This document shows, in pieces, positions 6,403 through 11,548 of a stretch of DNA of 14,452 nt. The notes under the pieces are model-generated. The model worked only from the letters and a program-made list of their open reading frames with translations. It searched no databases and was not told the DNA's origin. The first letter of the stretch is position 1; every line of letters begins with the position of its first letter. The position numbers and the translations under genes are program-made. Origin of the DNA: Candidatus Fermentibacterales bacterium. GTDB lineage: Bacteria > Fermentibacterota > Fermentibacteria > Fermentibacterales > JAFGKQ01. The stretch covers positions 1 through 14,452 of the forward strand of contig JAFGKQ010000016.1 of NCBI GenBank assembly GCA_016928495.1. The letters run 5' to 3'.

Positions 6403-8643
6403 ATGGCGGCTGTCATCCTGCTGGTTGCGGCGCTGGTCCCGGGGCAGCTCCCCGGGCAGCCCTACTCCTCCTACTGGTTCCCGACCGAGCTTCTCTCCTG
6501 GTCTCCCGAGACGGATCCGGACGCTCCCTACAACAGGGGGAGCGTGCCCCTTGCCGACAGGTTCGTCGGGGACATCCTGGTGAACCCTCACGCCAGACCC
6601 GGCGAGGCGGGAGTGAGCGCCATCTCGATCATGTACCCCAGCACCAGCGGCAATCCCTCTCAGGGCGCGAACGTGATGGACGTCTATGCCTTCAACTACT
6701 GGCAGTACGTCGAGGTCCTGACCATGTGGGGAGGCTCCGCCGGAGAGGGCCTGATCGTCTCACCGAGCGCAGACGTGATCGATGCCGCTCACAGGAACGG
6801 TGTTCCGGTCTACGGCACGATCTTCTTCCCGCCGACCCAGTACGGAGGCCAGATCCAGTGGGTCTGGGATCTCGTCCAGAGAGAGGGCCCGGTATTCCCG
6901 GTGGCGGACAAGCTGATCGAGGTCGCCGAGTACTACGGCTTCGATGGCTGGTTCATCAACCAGGAGACCGCGGGAGGCGATTCGACCCTCGCCGTGCTGG
7001 TGCGGGAGTTCATGATCTACATCCAGGAGAGCTCCGATCTCGAGATACAGTGGTACGACGCGATGATCGAGACGGGCGGCATAGCCTGGCAGAACGCACT
7101 CAATTCGCTCAACGACATGTTCTTCCAGTACGGGGACGATCTCGTCTCCGAGGGGATGTTCCTCAACTTCTGGTGGACCACGAACGGCCTGCTCGTCTCC
7201 AGGAGCAACGCCATCGCCCTGGGACGTAGCCCATATGACCTCTTCGCGGGAGTGGACGTCCAGGCCAGCGGCTACAACACGTCGGTGAACTGGGACGGTG
7301 TGTTCCCCGAGGCAGAGGAGCACGTGGTGTCTCTGGGCTTCTACTGCCCGGACTGGTGCTACAGCAGCTCCAGCTCGCACTCGGACTTCTACGAGAAGGC
7401 CAACAGGTTCTGGGTCGGGGCGAACAGGGATCCGGGCAACACCTGGACGACTCATCCATGGAAGGGGCTCGCCCACTACATCCCGGCGACCTCACCGGTG
7501 AACGACCTGCCCTTCGTCACCAGCTTCAACACGGGGCAGGGGCGCCTCTACGCCATCGAGGGGGAGATCAGGGCCACTCACGAATGGAACAACAGGAGCC
7601 TGCAGGACGTGCTGCCGACATGGAGATGGATCTGCGAGAGCGCGGGGACTCCTCTATACCCCGAGCTCTGGTGGGACGACGCCTGGTACGGGGGCAGCTG
7701 CCTGAGGGTGAGCGGCGACCTCCAGGCCGGAGCGGCGAGCCTTCTCAGGCTCTACAAGACTGATCTCCATCTCGAGGGCGGCGAGACTCTCGTGCTTCGG
7801 TACGACTCCAGCCAGCTTCCGGGGCAGGAGTCCTGCATCGCGGTCGCTCTCTGCTTCGAGGACGCGCCCGGGGTGTTCGAGCTCTTCGACGCGGGCACGG
7901 TCACCGGGGAGGGCTGGAACGGGTTCGAGCAGTCACTCTCCTCCTTCGCTGGCAGGACGGTCGTGCAGATCGGGCTTCGCTTCGCCAGCGCGAGCACCCA
8001 TAGCGACTACGAGGCGCTCGTCGGGATGATCGGCATCATCGCCGGCAGCCCGGACATCCCGTCTGCTCCCACGGGCCTGTACGTCGAGAGCTTCCAGCAG
8101 ATGGACGACAACAACGGCACGATAAGGCTTCGCTGGACGCACTCGCCGGACGCGGTCCGGGCCTACGACGTCTACAGGCTCGATCCCGACAGCTCATGGA
8201 GCTTCCTGGGGTCATCGCCGGGCGAGGCCTACTTCGTGCCGCTGGTCCAGAGAGCCGAGCCCGAGACCGAAACCACCATCCTGGTCCAGGCTGTGAGCCC
8301 GGAGCTCGGCTTCTCGGAGCCTGCCGCCGCTACCATCACCTGGACCATCACCGGAATGGAAGGGGATGAGACCGGTCCAGCACTGATCCTGTCCTCACCC
8401 GTTCCCAATCCGGTGGGGCCCACCGGTGCCAGCGTCCGCTACAGCCTTCCCGCCGCGGGACCCTCACGGCTGGACGTCTACTCGATAGACGGGCGTCTCG
8501 TCGACACGCTGCTTTCGGGCCAGACCGGCCAGGGCTGGCACGACCTGGAGTGGTATCCGGAGGGCCTCTGCAGCGGAGTCTACTTCCTGAGGCTGGAAGG
8601 TCCGGGCGGCAGCCGGGTCAGGAAGTGCCTCATCGCGAGGTAG
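6403..8643 (+). CDS. Secreted GH85 endo-beta-N-acetylglucosaminidase with FnIII and C-terminal sorting-type domain
   Basis: GH85 enzymes cleave between the two GlcNAc residues of the N-glycan core by substrate-assisted catalysis. The catalytic Asn-x-Glu pair is N186 and E188 in FDGWFINQET. Other GH85 landmarks are VMDVYAFNYWQYV (91-103), PVYGTIFF (135-142), the WYDAMIETGGIAWQNALN segment (217-234), FLNFWW (253-258) and PYDLFAGVDVQASG (277-290). Of 746 residues, 1-19 is a short hydrophobic signal oddly lacking basic residues; the catalytic region reaches about 420; a beta-sandwich-like region covers about 425-545, FnIII about 553-648, and a FlgD-like/T9SS-type A module 661-746 (SSPVPNP, LDVYSIDGRLV, SGVYFLRL). 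It follows the DUF1028 gene after 10 bases with only a weak ribosome site, suggesting coupled translation. The catalytic call is firm; the export route is inference. Confidence 0.92.
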   Translation: MAAVILLVAALVPGQLPGQPYSSYWFPTELLSWSPETDPDAPYNRGSVPLADRFVGDILVNPHARPGEAGVSAISIMYPSTSGNPSQGANVMDVYAFNYWQYVEVLTMWGGSAGEGLIVSPSADVIDAAHRNGVPVYGTIFFPPTQYGGQIQWVWDLVQREGPVFPVADKLIEVAEYYGFDGWFINQETAGGDSTLAVLVREFMIYIQESSDLEIQWYDAMIETGGIAWQNALNSLNDMFFQYGDDLVSEGMFLNFWWTTNGLLVSRSNAIALGRSPYDLFAGVDVQASGYNTSVNWDGVFPEAEEHVVSLGFYCPDWCYSSSSSHSDFYEKANRFWVGANRDPGNTWTTHPWKGLAHYIPATSPVNDLPFVTSFNTGQGRLYAIEGEIRATHEWNNRSLQDVLPTWRWICESAGTPLYPELWWDDAWYGGSCLRVSGDLQAGAASLLRLYKTDLHLEGGETLVLRYDSSQLPGQESCIAVALCFEDAPGVFELFDAGTVTGEGWNGFEQSLSSFAGRTVVQIGLRFASASTHSDYEALVGMIGIIAGSPDIPSAPTGLYVESFQQMDDNNGTIRLRWTHSPDAVRAYDVYRLDPDSSWSFLGSSPGEAYFVPLVQRAEPETETTILVQAVSPELGFSEPAAATITWTITGMEGDETGPALILSSPVPNPVGPTGASVRYSLPAAGPSRLDVYSIDGRLVDTLLSGQTGQGWHDLEWYPEGLCSGVYFLRLEGPGGSRVRKCLIAR

Positions 8644-8660
8644 TCCGGATGCCCCCCGGC

Positions 8661-8855
8661 TCAGTAGCGGTGGTGCCTGGAGAGGCACTCCCAGGAGCGG
8701 TCCCAGGTGCGCTCGCCCTCCGGAGTGAAGAAGCACGCCGGGTACTCTCCGAGCCGTGCGTGGTACGCGATGCACTCGCAGCACCTGCCCTTCCTGGAGC
8801 AGGGCTCGTAGGTGCAGGGGCAGTCCTTCCTTATCCTCTCCTGATTGCACTCCAT
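8661..8855 (-). CDS. DUF6485-like cysteine-rich miniprotein
   Basis: 64 residues with nine cysteines (3, 12, 14, 19, 25, 26, 28, 41, 57). The pattern [34 protein letters not shown] matches, as I recall it, the DUF6485 family. The family function is unknown; the Cys spacing suggests metal (Zn or Fe-S) binding. The ATG at 8855 has GGAGGT about 9 bases upstream; an in-frame start at 8948 would add 31 basic, non-conserved residues. It converges on GH85 with 17 bases between stops and diverges from the Eis-like gene. Confidence 0.8.
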   Translation of the reverse strand: MECNQERIRKDCPCTYEPCSRKGRCCECIAYHARLGEYPACFFTPEGERTWDRSWECLSRHHRY

Positions 8856-8932
8856 GATGCTGGACCTCCGATCCTGATCTGTCTCCCGGCGCGCCCTTCG
8901 GCTATGTTCGGGGCCGTGGGACCGAAGATGAG

Positions 8933-8969
8933 GTGCCGGGCGAGGCATTCAAAGCCCTCCGCCCGGCAC
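8933..8969. repeat. Perfect 10-bp GC-rich inverted repeat upstream of the Eis-like gene
   Basis: GTGCCGGGCG (8933-8942) and CGCCCGGCAC (8960-8969) are exact inverted copies around a 17-base loop, which can form three more pairs (GGC 8944-8946 with GCC 8954-8956). The element ends 22 bases before the ATG at 8992, in the 136-base divergent gap with the DUF6485 gene. There is no U-run. It may be a leader hairpin or a divergent operator. Confidence 0.5.
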
Positions 8970-8991
8970 GCTGCCCGTCGAGGAGATCGAG

Positions 8992-10266
8992 ATGACTGGT
9001 GATGACGCGCGATCGTGCATGGGCATGAGGGAGTTCGATCCGGGACGGGACTCGGCCGATGTCCAGAGGATCTGGCGCGAGGTAGGGTGGCTCGAGCCCG
9101 GCAAGGAAGAGGTCATGGAGGTCTTCCTCAGCTCGACCTCGTGTGCCCTGGTCGGGACTATCGACGACAGGGCGGAGTCCCTGTCCATCTCCTGCCCTGC
9201 CGTGCTGAGGTACCTGGACGGGGATCTGCCCATGACGGCCGTGACGGGGGTGACGACCGGTCTGGTTGCCAGGAGGCAGGGCCTCGCCATGCGGGTGACC
9301 GCGGAGCTGGTCGCGAGGGAGGCTCAGCGAGGCGGCTTCGCCCTGGCCGGTCTCGGCATGTTCGAGCAGGGCTACTACGATCGCCTCGGCTTCGGCACCG
9401 GTGGCTATCAACGCTGGGTCAGCTTCGACCCGGCGAGGCTGAGAGTGCCGGGCGGCAGGCCCTCCGCGCTGCCGGCAAGGCTCGGCGCGGATGACTGGCG
9501 CGAGGTACACGCCTGCAGGCTATCGAGGATGAGAGGGCACGGCGCCTGCAGCCTGCTGCCACCGGAGGCGACGCGGGCGGAGATGATGTGGGGCAGGAAT
9601 GCCGGAGGCCTGGGCTTCAGGGACGGCGCAGGGACGCTGACGCACTTCCTCTGGATGACCTCCAGGGAGCCCGAGCACGGGCCCTTCGAGGTGCCCTGCA
9701 TGGCCTACCGGAGCTACGACGACCTGAGAGACCTGCTCTGGCTGCTGTCCGGGCTTCGGGAACAGGTCGACCTGATCCATGTCTGCGAGCCCGCCGGTAT
9801 CCAGTTGCAGGACATCCTCGCTTCCCCCATGAGGACCTGGAGGACGACGAGGAGGACGAGGCTCGAACAGGGGACTGTTGGCATCGCCTACTTCCAGTTC
9901 AGGGTCCTCGACCTTCGGGCCTGCGTGGGGGCCGCTCACCTGACCGGCTGCTCCGGCATCCGCTTCAACCTGGAGCTCCACGACCCACTGGAGGCGCATC
10001 TGGACGTCGACAGTACGGGCTGGAGGGGCTGTTCCGGCGATTTCACGGTAGGCCTGGGGAGCGAATCGGCGCTCTCGAAGGGGCACACCCGGGGCCTGCC
10101 TTTGCTGCGGTCGTCGGTCAACGCCTTCACAAGGATGTGGATGGGGACTCTCCCCGCTTCCGGCCTCGCCGTCACGGATGACCTGGTGGGGCCACCCGGG
10201 CTTCTGCGGGAGCTGGACGCTGCGCTCCTTCCGGCGAGAGACCCCAGGCCCGACTGGGACTTCTAG
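8992..10266 (+). CDS. Eis-like GNAT N-acetyltransferase
   Basis: Cytoplasmic acetyl-CoA-dependent N-acetyltransferase with Eis-type architecture: a GNAT domain (about 12-145), a second GNAT-like region (about 160-290) and an SCP2-like C-terminal region (about 300-424). 424 residues against about 400 in Eis. The acetyl-CoA loop is visible as VTGVTTGLVARRQGLAMRV (84-102), with RRQGLA as the P-loop. Y128/Y129 in GYYDRLGFG align with the Eis catalytic-acid Tyr (the IYGRFGYG region). The protein ends in Phe (PDWDF), as Eis does, where the terminal carboxylate takes part in catalysis. GAGGAG at 8979-8984 supports ATG 8992. Members acetylate aminoglycosides and lysines; the substrate here is not determined. 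Its stop overlaps that of the convergent Mut7-C gene in a shared CTAG. Confidence 0.82.
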   Translation: MTGDDARSCMGMREFDPGRDSADVQRIWREVGWLEPGKEEVMEVFLSSTSCALVGTIDDRAESLSISCPAVLRYLDGDLPMTAVTGVTTGLVARRQGLAMRVTAELVAREAQRGGFALAGLGMFEQGYYDRLGFGTGGYQRWVSFDPARLRVPGGRPSALPARLGADDWREVHACRLSRMRGHGACSLLPPEATRAEMMWGRNAGGLGFRDGAGTLTHFLWMTSREPEHGPFEVPCMAYRSYDDLRDLLWLLSGLREQVDLIHVCEPAGIQLQDILASPMRTWRTTRRTRLEQGTVGIAYFQFRVLDLRACVGAAHLTGCSGIRFNLELHDPLEAHLDVDSTGWRGCSGDFTVGLGSESALSKGHTRGLPLLRSSVNAFTRMWMGTLPASGLAVTDDLVGPPGLLRELDAALLPARDPRPDWDF

Positions 10267-11105
10267 CATCCCCGATCGGGGTCGTCGCTCGCGCCCCGGC
10301 CCTGCAGTCTGGCCAGGAGCTCCTGCCTCATGTGCTCGAAATGGGTGCCCTTCCAGTAGATCCTCCCGCAGTCGGGACAGGTCCTGAACTCGTCGTAGTA
10401 CTTCTTCGTCCTGGGCTCCAGACGGTGCTCCACCTCGCTCTTGTCCACCGGGCGCAGCTCGCTGTTGCACCTCAGGCACCTGTGGAAGGGCTCGATCAGG
10501 CCGACCAGATCGAATCTGCGCGCGACCTCCTCTATCTGCTCCCGGGGATCCGTCGACCTTACCCAGTAGCCGTGAGTCACGTTCCTGCGATGAAGCAGGC
10601 GCCGGTCCCTGGTCAGGAGGATCCGCTTCCGCTCGCTGGATATCCCGGCGATCTCGGCATCGCCGTAGCGGTTGCTGTAGAGGGTGTCGAAGCCGAGTAT
10701 GCGCAGGTAGAGCGCGAGCTTGCCCAGATTGGTGTCGACGACGAACCGCGCAGTGCGGAGAGGGGTCTCCCTGAGGCGGAGCAGGGGCGTCACGTCGAAC
10801 GATTCGAAGACCGGGTAGACGCACACGGCATCCCCGTCCCTGACCCTGTAGGCGAAGTCGACCGATGTCCCGGAGACGGTTATCAGCTCGATCTCGGTGT
10901 GCGGGACGCCCAGGGCCTCGATCATGTGCTTGACGCTGGGCCGCCCCCTGAAGCTGCGGAGCAGGGGTCTCTGCCTTTCGTCGGGGGGCAGGAAGTCGTT
11001 GAGCTCTCCGAAGAACCTGAATGAAGCCTCGCCGCCCAGGACAGACCCCCTCAGTCCTCGAACCCGTAGTGCTTCCGGACCGGGGAGAGCACCCGCCAGA
11101 CGCAC
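10263..11105 (-). CDS. Mut7-C ubiquitin-like plus Mut7-C PIN-type RNase domain protein
   Basis: 280 residues with two domains. About 26-98 is a ThiS/ubiquitin-like Mut7-C N-terminal domain (FRFFGELNDFLP, then VPHTEIELITVSG and VYPVF). About 119-258 is the Mut7-C PIN-fold RNase with a zinc ribbon. Likely acidic active-site residues are D124 in FVVDTNLGKLALYLRILGFD, D140 and D167 in LLTRDRRLL. The zinc ribbon is C210-x2-C213 and C243-x2-C246. The family is predicted to cleave RNA; its targets are unknown. I chose the GTG at 11105 because AAAGGG lies 6 bases upstream. This puts the first 18 codons inside the end of the cupin gene in another frame. The alternative is a rare CTG start at 11054, at the cupin stop. 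Translation is probably coupled to the cupin. Confidence 0.85.
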   Translation of the reverse strand: MRLAGALPGPEALRVRGLRGSVLGGEASFRFFGELNDFLPPDERQRPLLRSFRGRPSVKHMIEALGVPHTEIELITVSGTSVDFAYRVRDGDAVCVYPVFESFDVTPLLRLRETPLRTARFVVDTNLGKLALYLRILGFDTLYSNRYGDAEIAGISSERKRILLTRDRRLLHRRNVTHGYWVRSTDPREQIEEVARRFDLVGLIEPFHRCLRCNSELRPVDKSEVEHRLEPRTKKYYDEFRTCPDCGRIYWKGTHFEHMRQELLARLQGRGASDDPDRGC

Positions 11106-11335
11106 CTCGGACCCTTTCTGAAGGTGACCAGGTCGCCGCCGGCCAGCCGGACTGCGTCCGCGGAGCCGCCAGGGAAGACTTCTGCATCACCATCCGGAAG
11201 CAGGCAGGTCTCGGAGGCATGGTACTCCCACGGGAACTCCGACTCCTCACAGCTCCATACGGGCCAGTCCGCCGCGCCGAGGCTGCGGAGCCTCTGCTCT
11301 CCGGGCTCGTGCTCTACGAGTATGCCTGCGCGCAC
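11051..11335 (-). CDS. DUF861 (Cupin_3) small cupin
   Basis: 94 residues, a single beta-barrel cupin of the Cupin_3/DUF861 type, related to (S)-ureidoglycine aminohydrolase and EutQ cupin domains. The signature runs through WPVWSCEESEFPWEYHASET, PDGDAEV, AVRLAGGDLVTFRKG and CVWRV..PVRKHYGF. Candidate metal ligands are the His and Glu of EYHASETC. Its substrate cannot be assigned. I chose the GTG at 11335, which follows a purine-rich tract (GGGGAGAGGAGAG). The ATG at 11560 would give 169 residues with a non-conserved Arg/Pro-rich extension that crosses the promoter candidate and overlaps the divergent kinase start. The 3' end overlaps the Mut7-C start by 55 bases. Confidence 0.75.
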   Translation of the reverse strand: MRAGILVEHEPGEQRLRSLGAADWPVWSCEESEFPWEYHASETCLLPDGDAEVFPGGSADAVRLAGGDLVTFRKGPRCVWRVLSPVRKHYGFED

Positions 11336-11411
11336 CTCTCCTCTCCCCTCGCCGCAACGCGGACCTGTGGGCGAGCGCGGCCCGCGACCTGCCTGCCCGC
11401 CATCGGAAGAC

Positions 11412-11440
11412 TCAATACAAGCTCGCCCGAAGCCTATCAA
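11412..11440 (-). promoter_or_regulatory. Putative promoter for cupin-Mut7-C
   Basis: On the minus strand TTGATA (11440-11435, 5/6) is followed after 17 bases by TATTGA (11417-11412, 3/6). It lies about 75 bases before the GTG at 11335, which supports the short cupin start. Confidence 0.35.
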
Positions 11441-11463
11441 GTCCCGCCTTGCAGCGTAGACCA

Positions 11464-11492
11464 TTGCCGAAGCGGGCGGAGGTGTGTTTATT
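11464..11492 (+). promoter_or_regulatory. Putative promoter for the hybrid kinase
   Basis: TTGCCG (11464-11469, 4/6) and TTTATT (11487-11492, 4/6) are 17 bases apart. The leader to ATG 11549 would be about 50 bases. It is one half of a divergent promoter region with the cupin gene. Confidence 0.35.
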
Positions 11493-11548
11493 CGAAGGCA
11501 GGGCAAAGCCGTCCTGAAGCCGACTCCCACGGATGAGAGGATCGTCCG

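Noticed and set aside
9520-11250. Long minus-strand open frame of 576 codons across the Eis-like and Mut7-C genes
   Set aside because: It runs antisense to one gene and out of frame with another that both show clear family motifs; the translation is low-complexity Arg/Pro/Gly typical of high-GC shadow frames.
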